NCBI GenBank assembly: GCA_002422045.1
Contig: DITG01000132.1
Location: 1-14,808, forward strand
Reading direction: 5' to 3'
Origin: Acholeplasmataceae bacterium UBA6190
Lineage (GTDB): Bacteria; Bacillota_I; Bacilli_A; Acholeplasmatales; Acholeplasmataceae
Length of the DNA stretch: 14,808 nt
The notes below the pieces were generated by a model. It searched no databases, was not told the origin of the DNA, and was given only the letters and a program-made list of their open reading frames with translations. Shown here piece by piece: positions 1 through 6,622 of the stretch; the stretch's first letter is position 1, and the number at the start of each line of letters is the position of its first letter. The position numbers were made by a program, and so were the translations under genes.

Positions 1-64
1 GTTTACTTACGGTTCAATCAGTCGATGATTTACAAAAACTCGACTGATTGAACCGTAAGTAAAC
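1..64. repeat. perfect 25-bp inverted repeat at window edge
   Basis: Positions 1-25 are the exact reverse complement of 40-64, with a 14-nt loop (26-39). The right arm is part of the 3' end of the minus-strand IIA gene, and that gene's stop codon falls in the loop. The stem is only about 40% GC and lacks a clean T-tract on the side that can be read (TTTCTAAC after 64). The pattern fits either a fold-back artefact at a contig end or a real hairpin or terminator; the sequence alone cannot decide. Confidence 0.9.
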
Positions 65-461
65 TTTCTAACAATGCTTCGTCTGTGAGCATCTCAAATA
101 ACTGTTGCATGTTTTCCACATGCTGATCCTTATCTACAGACGCGAGCGTGAAGAATACTTTTGCGTCTTTCGAAGGATCGTTTGGATCAAATGACACCGG
201 TTGTTCGAGTTTCATGAACGAAATCGCTGTCCCGTATACACCTTTGGCATTCTCAGTCGAATGCGGCATCGCGTAATTCGGAAATAAGACGATGTATGGA
301 CCATATTTGTCCACGCATTCAATGATGAGTTCCGCATAGCTTGAATCGACAGTCCCGTCTGCTTCAAGTGGCTTACAACTCATTCGAATACTTTCTTGCC
401 ATGAGTCGACATGATCGAGGAATAAATAGTGTTTCTTTTCAATGATTGTTTTGAGTAACAT
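30..461 (-). CDS. PTS system IIA component, ascorbate (UlaC) type
   Basis: This is a cytoplasmic phosphocarrier that passes phosphate from HPr to a sugar-specific IIB protein, probably for L-ascorbate uptake. About 143 residues match the fructose/mannitol-type EIIA fold. The motif YAMPH holds the likely phosphorylated His (residue 67), and a second conserved His lies in DKDQH. The stretch around VDKYGPYIVL resembles E. coli UlaC. I chose the second of two adjacent ATGs because TAGGAGG is 5 nt before it but only 2 nt before the first. It lies 9 nt downstream of ulaG, whose TAG stop is inside that SD. The last three residues and the stop sit in or beside the loop of the edge inverted repeat, and UlaC runs several residues further, so the 3' end may not be authentic. 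IIB and IIC genes are not in view. Confidence 0.8.
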   Translation of the reverse strand: MLLKTIIEKKHYLFLDHVDSWQESIRMSCKPLEADGTVDSSYAELIIECVDKYGPYIVLFPNYAMPHSTENAKGVYGTAISFMKLEQPVSFDPNDPSKDAKVFFTLASVDKDQHVENMQQLFEMLTDEALLESLLTVQSVEFL

Positions 462-470
462 CATAGCCTC

Positions 471-1532
471 CTACAGCAAAGACTTAAACGGAATATTCTG
501 TTCATTTTCGAAACAGTCTTCGAAACCTCTTCTGTGATGATATTCTCTTCTGCCTAGATCAGTCGGATAGACATATTTCCCGCCGACTTCCCAAATGAAT
601 GGATTGAACTTGTATTGTAGTCTGTCTTTTCTCATATCAAAGAGAACAAGAATTTCTTTGGGATCAGCCATGAAATTGGTCCAGATGTCATAGTGTAGTG
701 GAATGACAACTTTGGTATTGAGTGCTTCTGCCATTCTGAGCAAGTCAACGGATGTTTGCTTGTCAGCGATTCCCACTGGATTTTCACCATATGCGCCAAA
801 TGCTACATCAATCTTATGTTTTTTACCATGATCGGCAAAACTGATGGAATAATGTGAGTCAGCGGCATCATAGATATTGCCACCAGATGTCTTAAATAAG
901 TAATTGACAGCTTTTTCATCCATATCGGGAATGGTACCTTTGAGTTCTTGGTAACCATCGGTTGTAACCAGACACGTTCTGTCGAAAGAATCCAGTGCAA
1001 CGATTTCGATGTCTTTGACTTTGACGACATCACCAGGTTTCACTGTAATACAACGTTCAGCTGGAACACCCCATTTGATCCATAACTTGACAGATTCTTT
1101 GGGTCCAATGAAAGGAATGGGTTCTTTGATGTTTTGAAGGACTGCTGCAGCAAAGTTGATGTCCATATGGTCCGCATGGTAATGTGTTGCAACCACTGCA
1201 TCCAAATGTCTGACTTCGAAAGGATCAAGCACGAAAGGTTGTGCTCTCAGATTTGGCTGTTGTAATCTGCCACCTGACATGTTGGCCATCTGATGACCAG
1301 GTAACATGTTGGCGGTCTTTGTTGTGCGCTTGCCATTACCAAACCAGAGGTCTACTGCAATGTTTGTATTCTGTTCGGATTTAATCCAAAGACCCATGCA
1401 ACCAATCCACCATAAAGCAACGGTTCCAGGCTTGACAACTTCTTCATCTATTTGTTCGTTTAAATAGGTTCCCCACTCTGGGAATGTGCTTCTGAGCCAA
1501 GTATCCTTGGTAATTTCATTGACTTTTGCCAT
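471..1532 (-). CDS. ulaG: L-ascorbate-6-phosphate lactonase
   Basis: The enzyme opens the lactone ring of L-ascorbate 6-phosphate to 3-keto-L-gulonate 6-phosphate, the first cytoplasmic step of anaerobic ascorbate use. It is a metallo-beta-lactamase-fold protein. The metal motif THYHADH is at residues 116-122, ADSHYS is near 224-229, and a late His is at 280 (PLHYD). From MAKVNEITKD to the C-terminal IPFKSLL it aligns end to end with E. coli UlaG as I remember it; the length is 353 residues against about 354. The ATG at 1532 was chosen over an upstream in-frame ATG at 1601 because GGAGAAG precedes it and because the longer form would overlap the promoter. It is the first gene of an operon with the IIA gene. 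The divergent DeoR-family gene could encode its regulator. Confidence 0.93.
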   Translation of the reverse strand: MAKVNEITKDTWLRSTFPEWGTYLNEQIDEEVVKPGTVALWWIGCMGLWIKSEQNTNIAVDLWFGNGKRTTKTANMLPGHQMANMSGGRLQQPNLRAQPFVLDPFEVRHLDAVVATHYHADHMDINFAAAVLQNIKEPIPFIGPKESVKLWIKWGVPAERCITVKPGDVVKVKDIEIVALDSFDRTCLVTTDGYQELKGTIPDMDEKAVNYLFKTSGGNIYDAADSHYSISFADHGKKHKIDVAFGAYGENPVGIADKQTSVDLLRMAEALNTKVVIPLHYDIWTNFMADPKEILVLFDMRKDRLQYKFNPFIWEVGGKYVYPTDLGRREYHHRRGFEDCFENEQNIPFKSLL

Positions 1533-1580
1533 ATTATTTTCTTCTCCTACTTTGAATATCAAATCGTTATTTTCGCAATC

Positions 1581-1609
1581 ATTATATGATAAAAAAATCA
1601 TTCTGGCAA
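1581..1609 (-). promoter_or_regulatory. sigma-A-type promoter for ulaG-IIA operon
   Basis: On the minus strand, TTGCCA (1604-1609) and TATAAT (1581-1586) are separated by exactly 17 nt. Transcription would start near 1574, about 40 nt upstream of the ulaG ATG. Confidence 0.75.
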
Positions 1610-1682
1610 TGTTTTTTGAATTTTATGTTTCTTTTTATGTGCCTATTTATCATATAATCGCATTTTTATGAACATTAAACGA

Positions 1683-1696
1683 CGTAAACGTTTACA
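1683..1696. promoter_or_regulatory. cre-like / LacI-family operator palindrome
   Basis: CGTAAACGTTTACA contains the perfect 12-bp palindrome GTAAACGTTTAC. It fits the CcpA cre pattern with a central CG and also fits other LacI-family operators. It overlaps the -35 of the rightward promoter by six bases and lies about 75 bp upstream of the leftward ulaG -35. Binding would be expected to block the rightward promoter. The binding protein (CcpA or a relative) is inferred. Confidence 0.6.
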
Positions 1697-1719
1697 TTTA
1701 TGAATGAGGGTGTTATACT
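1691..1719 (+). promoter_or_regulatory. promoter for the 1759-3317 operon
   Basis: TTTACA (1691-1696) and TATACT (1714-1719) are separated by 17 nt. The start would be near 1726, giving a leader of about 33 nt. The -35 lies inside the palindrome at 1683-1696, which suggests repression. Confidence 0.7.
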
Positions 1720-1758
1720 AAAATTAAAAGACTCCCCTGAGAAAAAGAGGTATATTGC

Positions 1759-2526
1759 ATGTTCACATTGCGTAAGTTGTTGATTGGAGAAAAGACACGT
1801 CTATTCATGATGGTTGTTTTTTTCATCGTTTTTATCGTCTTCAGCATATCCATTATTCTTGAAGAATCAGATTTGGGTACTCAAATCCTGTATGTTCTGG
1901 TCATGGTGTTTTTCTTGTTTTTCTTTGTTCTATCTGAAATTCTAAAACTGATCTTTCAAAAAGGAACCAAACTACTTGTCGTCGAATGTAAACCCGAAGA
2001 TGCTTATCTATGGATTCAAAAACTCAAGAAATTCGACATCATCAAAGGATATGCCAATTCAATTCTTGTTTTTGAAACACTATATCACCGTGATCTTGGA
2101 AATCGCGAACCGCTGAAACAGTTGCTTGAAGATCCACAATTCCAGCGCAGTGCAAGTTTGAAATTGGTATATAAGGTCAACATGTTTTATCTCGCGATAG
2201 AAGATAAGGATATGGAGAAGGCAGCTTCTCTTCATAAAGAAATCACAGACATGTATTTAATTAGAACAAAAAAACGGTATGCAGCGCGTCCCGTCTATAG
2301 TTTGAGTCAGATTCATGCAGATTATTATATCGCCAAGGGAAACCTGACCAAGGCATATGATGCACTACGCAATATTAAAAAGGAAACGTTAAACAACCGA
2401 GAACAAACGTACTACTACGTCAGCTTTGCACACTACTACCGGTTAAAAGAAAATTCAAGAGCGGAATTGATGATTGATGCAGCAAAAGCGTTAGGTCCCA
2501 CGCTTGCGCACGTCAAATCTCTTTAA
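1759..2526 (+). CDS. membrane-anchored helical-repeat protein, unknown function
   Basis: I do not recognise a family. The 255-residue product starts with a short basic segment, then two hydrophobic helices (about 14-34 and 42-63). The remaining ~190 residues look cytoplasmic and almost wholly alpha-helical, with TPR-like stretches such as MEKAASLHKEI and LTKAYDALRNI. This suggests a membrane-anchored scaffold. The ATG is preceded by AAAGAGG at normal distance. It is the first gene of a two-gene operon, 17 nt before a DeoR-type repressor, and divergent from ulaG. Whether it has any role in ascorbate metabolism is unknown. Confidence refers to the gene being real. Confidence 0.85.
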   Translation: MFTLRKLLIGEKTRLFMMVVFFIVFIVFSISIILEESDLGTQILYVLVMVFFLFFFVLSEILKLIFQKGTKLLVVECKPEDAYLWIQKLKKFDIIKGYANSILVFETLYHRDLGNREPLKQLLEDPQFQRSASLKLVYKVNMFYLAIEDKDMEKAASLHKEITDMYLIRTKKRYAARPVYSLSQIHADYYIAKGNLTKAYDALRNIKKETLNNREQTYYYVSFAHYYRLKENSRAELMIDAAKALGPTLAHVKSL

Positions 2527-2543
2527 TACGCGAAAGGAAAACC

Positions 2544-3317
2544 ATGAGAAACAGTAAAGTAGCCATCGAGAAACGCAGAGAGCACATCTTAAGACTTCTT
2601 GAATTCAGAGAAAATATGAGTGTCGAAGAACTTGCTGATCAGCTCAAGACATCAGAAATCACGATTCGAAGAGACTTGGATTACTTCGAAAGCAAAAAAC
2701 TCGTCGATCGTCATCGTGGCGGTGCGACATTGAACAAGAATAACTTCACCACCAATATCTTCAGTTCTAATTTAGCCATCAACAAGCATGCCATTGCGAA
2801 AGCGGCGTCCCGTTTTGTCGAAGATGGCGATACCATCTTCATCAACACCAGTTCAACAGCTCTACTCATGCTCGAATACATCACAGCCAAACAGGTGACG
2901 ATTGTTACCAACAATGGTCGTGCGATCTTCTGTGAAAGCAAAGATAACCTATTTGTTGTCTTGACAGGCGGAGAACTCAGAATGCCCAAAGAATCACTGG
3001 TCGGTGATTTCGCGATCAATAACCTCAATCGGGTCAAGGCTGCCAAATGCTTTCTAGGCTGTTCAGGCATTTCTGTGAAAGGTGGCTTCACAACTGCCGT
3101 GCTTCAGGAAGTTGCAATCAATGAAATCATGTTAAAAAATACGGTCGGTCTGAAGTTTGTCCTTGCGGATACCAACAAAGTCGGTCGTGAACATTCATTC
3201 ATTTCTGGTTCTGTTTCAGATCTCAACTATCTGATCACCGACACACAAGCCAATGAAGTTGAAGTCAAAGCACTGCGCAGCGCTGGCATGAAGGTCATTC
3301 AAGTTCCATTGGACTAA
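2544..3317 (+). CDS. DeoR/GlpR-family transcriptional repressor
   Basis: This is a 257-residue sugar-phosphate-responsive regulator. The N-terminal winged HTH (about residues 10-61) carries the DeoR signature: TSEITIRRDLDYFESKKL followed by DRHRGGA. The remaining ~180 residues form the DeoRC sensor, a ribose-5-phosphate-isomerase-like fold, with segments such as TIFINTSSTALLMLEY, VTNN and FLGCSGISVKGGFTT. AAAGGA precedes the ATG. It lies next to a divergent ulaG operon, and E. coli UlaR is also DeoR-family, so control of the ascorbate genes is a reasonable guess. The effector cannot be told from the sequence. A strong terminator follows the stop. Confidence 0.9.
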   Translation: MRNSKVAIEKRREHILRLLEFRENMSVEELADQLKTSEITIRRDLDYFESKKLVDRHRGGATLNKNNFTTNIFSSNLAINKHAIAKAASRFVEDGDTIFINTSSTALLMLEYITAKQVTIVTNNGRAIFCESKDNLFVVLTGGELRMPKESLVGDFAINNLNRVKAAKCFLGCSGISVKGGFTTAVLQEVAINEIMLKNTVGLKFVLADTNKVGREHSFISGSVSDLNYLITDTQANEVEVKALRSAGMKVIQVPLD

Positions 3318-3335
3318 TGTAATCATCCTAAAAAT

Positions 3336-3362
3336 AACAGGAGCCGTTTGGCTCCTGTTTTA
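3336..3362. terminator. bidirectional intrinsic terminator
   Basis: AACAGGAGCC (3336-3345) pairs perfectly with GGCTCCTGTT (3350-3359) around a GTTT loop. TTTTAT follows on the plus strand and TTATTTTTAG on the minus strand. It ends both the DeoR operon and the convergent ptb operon; the ptb stop codon (3360-3362) lies at its edge. Confidence 0.9.
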
Positions 3363-4265
3363 TGTATTCGATGCGATCAGTTGTGCGAGTGCAATCGAGT
3401 AAAATTTACTTTCCTTGGAATCTGCTCTCGATGTCAGTACAATCGGTTTTCTTGCACCTGCGATGACAGATGCGCTTTTGGCATTAGCCAGAAACATCAT
3501 ACTCTTATAAAACACATTACCAGACTCAATTTGAGGCATCAATAAGAAATCAACATCGCCTGCCATCGGATCTGTCACACCTTTGTGGAGTGCAGCTTCC
3601 TTGTTGATGGCATTATCTAAGGCAAAGGGTCCACCGATGGTGCATCCCTTGATTCTGTCATTTTGATTTCTCAAGATGAGTTCCTGTGCATCAAGTGTCG
3701 CTTGCATTTTCGGATTGATTTTCTCTACGGCTGCAATACATCCAACCAGTGGGTGTTTGATGCCAATCGCATGCAAGATACCCACACCGTTTTCGATGAT
3801 TTCCTGTTTGATTTCAACATCAGGTTCAATATTCATTGCGCCATCAGACATCATGATCAATTTATGATAATTGGGGATTTCCATGATACTGACATGCGAC
3901 AAACGATTGGGTGTTCTTAGCCCATATTCTCTGTCCAGTGCCGCTCTTAAGATGATGGCTGTATCGACAAATCCCTTCATCAGAATATCTGCCTTACCTG
4001 ATGAAACCATCTTGACTGCAGCTTCCGATGCTTTCATCGGATCTTGAATATCTTCGATCAAGTATCCTTCGGTCGATACTTTCATATCAAAGAACATCGC
4101 TTCGATTTCTTTTTTGTCTCCAATCAATATCGGATGAATCAACTTTTTCTCTTTAGCCATCACGACAGCTTCTAAGACATGAAGATCATTTGCAGCAGCG
4201 ACCACCATTGTTTTTGGTTCTAAAAGCTGTGCTTTTTTGACCAAGTCTTGCATGGTTTTAATCAT
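3360..4265 (-). CDS. ptb: phosphate butyryltransferase
   Basis: The enzyme converts butyryl-CoA (or branched-chain acyl-CoA) and phosphate to the acyl-phosphate plus CoA. Its 301 residues match the usual length of the phosphate acetyl/butyryltransferase family. Visible motifs are DILMKGF (about 93-99), MMSDGAMNIEPD (138-149), GGPFALDNAI (211-220) and LTSRADS (277-283). The first of these and the GPFALDNA block favour Ptb over Pta. SD GGGAGG precedes the ATG. It lies 13 nt downstream of butyrate kinase, whose TAA stop abuts that SD, so the pair is co-translated. It is the last gene of the tnaA-prsW-buk-ptb operon. Whether the substrate is straight-chain butyryl-CoA or isovaleryl/isobutyryl-CoA from amino acids is not visible. 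Confidence 0.93.
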   Translation of the reverse strand: MIKTMQDLVKKAQLLEPKTMVVAAANDLHVLEAVVMAKEKKLIHPILIGDKKEIEAMFFDMKVSTEGYLIEDIQDPMKASEAAVKMVSSGKADILMKGFVDTAIILRAALDREYGLRTPNRLSHVSIMEIPNYHKLIMMSDGAMNIEPDVEIKQEIIENGVGILHAIGIKHPLVGCIAAVEKINPKMQATLDAQELILRNQNDRIKGCTIGGPFALDNAINKEAALHKGVTDPMAGDVDFLLMPQIESGNVFYKSMMFLANAKSASVIAGARKPIVLTSRADSKESKFYSIALAQLIASNT

Positions 4266-4278
4266 GATCTAACCTCCC

Positions 4279-5349
4279 TTATTCATAAGTCTTTGCGGTT
4301 TCTTCACCACGTAATACTCTGAGTGCACCAAGTGCCAAAGCTTCCATTTCATCTTCACCTGGATAAACCAGAACTTGACTGATGAATCCAACGCGTTCTT
4401 TGATGTACTCGACCAAATAGGCATCATATGCCAATCCACCGGTGATGATGATCGCATCGACTACGCCTTTGAGAACAGTCGCACCACTGCCAATTTCCTT
4501 GGCAATCTGATAGCACATGACATCATAGATGAACTTGGCTTCCTGATCGCCTTCAGCAATCCGTTTCTGAATGGTCTGTCCGTCGTTGGTTCCAAGATAA
4601 GCGACCAAGCCACCTTGTCCGTAATTTTTACGTTGTATTTCTTTCAGTGTATATTTGCCTGACAAAGCCATTTTATAGAGCGGTCCCATGGGGACGGATC
4701 CACTGCGTTCGGGGGACATCGGTCCATCGCCATCAAGGGCGTTGTTGACATCGATGACCCGTCCATGATGGTGCATACCGACTGAAATGCCTCCACCAAG
4801 ATGGGCAACAATCAAGTTCAGTTCCGTATACGGTTTACCCAAATCTCTGGACGCCTTCAAAGCAACCGCTTTTTGGTTCAGCGCATGAAACAGACTGACT
4901 CTTCTGATTTCTGGCATGCCTGTATATCGTGCGATATCATCCATTTCATCAACAGCAACCGGATCAACGATGAAGGATGGGATACCATATCGATCTCCGA
5001 TTTCTTTGGCAATCATGCAACCCAGATTAGAAGCGTGTTCGCCTCGTGGAGCCGTTTTAATAAAGTTGATCATTGCTTCGCTGACCTGATATGTTCCACT
5101 TGGAATCGGTTTTAACATGCCACCTCTACCCACAACAGCATCCATATGTTCTAGATCAATTTTGGAACGTTTGAGCTCAGCCATGATGGATTCCATTCTG
5201 AAATCATATTGATCAATGATATGATTGAATGACAAAATACGATCGGAATCGTGTTTGACACTCGCTTTGAAAATCAGTTTTTCATCTTCATAAACTGCAA
5301 GTTTTGTCGATGTTGAACCCGGATTGATGGATAAAATATGAAATGGCAT
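4279..5349 (-). CDS. buk: butyrate kinase
   Basis: It transfers phosphate from acyl-phosphate to ADP, yielding ATP and the free acid, and so completes the Ptb-Buk route. The 356-residue product is an ASKHA-fold acetate kinase family member. It has the N-terminal phosphate loop INPGSTSTKLAVY (8-20), AHLGGGISVGMHHHGRVID (182-200), a DGDGPMSPERSG segment (206-217), the adenosine motif IITGGLA (301-307) and GEDEMEALALGALRVL near the C-terminus. Length and motifs fit butyrate kinase better than acetate kinase, which is about 400 residues. SD AGGAGG is 5 nt before the ATG and contains the TAG stop of the upstream protease gene. Confidence 0.94.
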   Translation of the reverse strand: MPFHILSINPGSTSTKLAVYEDEKLIFKASVKHDSDRILSFNHIIDQYDFRMESIMAELKRSKIDLEHMDAVVGRGGMLKPIPSGTYQVSEAMINFIKTAPRGEHASNLGCMIAKEIGDRYGIPSFIVDPVAVDEMDDIARYTGMPEIRRVSLFHALNQKAVALKASRDLGKPYTELNLIVAHLGGGISVGMHHHGRVIDVNNALDGDGPMSPERSGSVPMGPLYKMALSGKYTLKEIQRKNYGQGGLVAYLGTNDGQTIQKRIAEGDQEAKFIYDVMCYQIAKEIGSGATVLKGVVDAIIITGGLAYDAYLVEYIKERVGFISQVLVYPGEDEMEALALGALRVLRGEETAKTYE

Positions 5350-5357
5350 ATGGCCTC

Positions 5358-6614
5358 CTATGAATCGTATGAATTGATTTCTTCATCACCCATAGATTCG
5401 GGTGTTGAAGTGGTTGGTTCTTCTGTTTGAATCTTAAATTGAGTCATTGCATCAATCTGCATGTCAACGATTGAATTGACATAATTGGCATAAACGAATC
5501 TCACAAATAACAATCCGCTCACGACCAGGACTGCATATTGTAAAAAGGCAAAGTAAGTGGCTGTGAAATTCCATAATCCGTGAATGACAACCATCAGTGT
5601 AAACATCATCAAAGGAATCGGTTTGAAGAAATCTTTGAATCCGATTTTACCTGTGTCATTGACAAGCACCAATGTGCCTGCAATCATCGCTGTCCAAAAG
5701 TGATGTCCGATACCAAAGATAGCGTAAATGCTTCTTCCGACGATCATGCCAACCATGGCGAGGAAGTCTCCACCGGTATCCAGGAGTTCATACGTGCCAT
5801 AGTCCGAAGTTTCAAAGACATCAAATCCGGCACCGACTGCAAATCCAATCAGGATACCGATCATCACATGCTTGATTTTAAGATTTCTAAAAATGAAAAT
5901 GACAATTGCTATCTTTGCGAACTCTTCGACCAAACCTGTCAGAAGATCTGAAAATAAATACCAATCCGGATAATCGGTGATGTATCTGAGTCCGTAAAGT
6001 AACAAGATCGATGCCATGCCACCGAAGAAAAAGTATTTCATCGTGTCGATACCCTTGATTTGTTTGGGAATCGCAATCTCGTGCATGAAGACGAGCAGGC
6101 TCACGGGAACGATGGCTGATAGTGTAAGATTCGTCAGTGCAAACTGTTCGCCAATGATGGAAATCACCGCCAGGATAACCAGTGAAATCAAAACATAGGG
6201 AAACAATATGGGTTGAGTGTGTGCTACCTCTTCCGGGTGAAACATTTCCTGTTCAAATCGTTTTCGATAATCACTTGATAATATCGTTTGACGTTCGTGT
6301 CGTTCGGTGCTTCTCTTGACTTTGATTTTTGGTATTTCGATGCCCAGAGGAACGTCCTTTCTAATGTTGAACACATCAAAGAAAGTATCTGGCATTTTTT
6401 TATTCAATTTCTGATGAATATTGAAATCCTCTTCCGTCATGTTCATCAATTGAAACAAAAGATCATATTGTTCTTTTGAAATCTCATGGCGATGGTTTTC
6501 AAAACTGAGATATTCGATTTCAGTCAATCCGATATGTCTTGCTACAACAGATGCGTCAAGCTTTAACGCTCTTCTCTTGAGCCTGATTGATCTCAAAATT
6601 TTACGACTGTTCAT
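5358..6614 (-). CDS. HTH-fused PrsW-family intramembrane protease
   Basis: This is a putative polytopic membrane metalloprotease of the PrsW group (CPBP/ABI-related). Residues 1 to about 65 look like an XRE-type helix-turn-helix (RLKRRALKLDASVVARHIGL then EIEYLSFEN). A basic linker follows, then about eight hydrophobic helices from about 137. The family motifs are present: EEFAK (230-234), GFDVFE (263-268), HHFW (304-307) and HGLWN (345-349), giving Glu, Glu and His residues for a metal site. A polar, acidic tail follows 385. B. subtilis PrsW cleaves the anti-sigma factor RsiW; the substrate here is unknown, and no anti-sigma factor is nearby. It lies 8 nt after tnaA and 8 nt before buk, inside a catabolic operon, which is unusual. 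The HTH call is weaker than the protease call. Confidence 0.82.
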   Translation of the reverse strand: MNSRKILRSIRLKRRALKLDASVVARHIGLTEIEYLSFENHRHEISKEQYDLLFQLMNMTEEDFNIHQKLNKKMPDTFFDVFNIRKDVPLGIEIPKIKVKRSTERHERQTILSSDYRKRFEQEMFHPEEVAHTQPILFPYVLISLVILAVISIIGEQFALTNLTLSAIVPVSLLVFMHEIAIPKQIKGIDTMKYFFFGGMASILLLYGLRYITDYPDWYLFSDLLTGLVEEFAKIAIVIFIFRNLKIKHVMIGILIGFAVGAGFDVFETSDYGTYELLDTGGDFLAMVGMIVGRSIYAIFGIGHHFWTAMIAGTLVLVNDTGKIGFKDFFKPIPLMMFTLMVVIHGLWNFTATYFAFLQYAVLVVSGLLFVRFVYANYVNSIVDMQIDAMTQFKIQTEEPTTSTPESMGDEEINSYDS

Positions 6615-6622
6615 AAATCCCC

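Noticed and set aside
1533..1601. N-terminal extension of UlaG to the ATG at 1601
   Set aside because: The extension overlaps the -35/-10 region, has no SD, and is absent from UlaG; the ATG at 1532 matches the family start.
3348..3545. Small Cys-rich plus-strand frame opposite ptb
   Set aside because: It is antisense to conserved Ptb coding sequence, starts inside the terminator and has no SD; its Cys pattern is a by-product of the overlapping frame.
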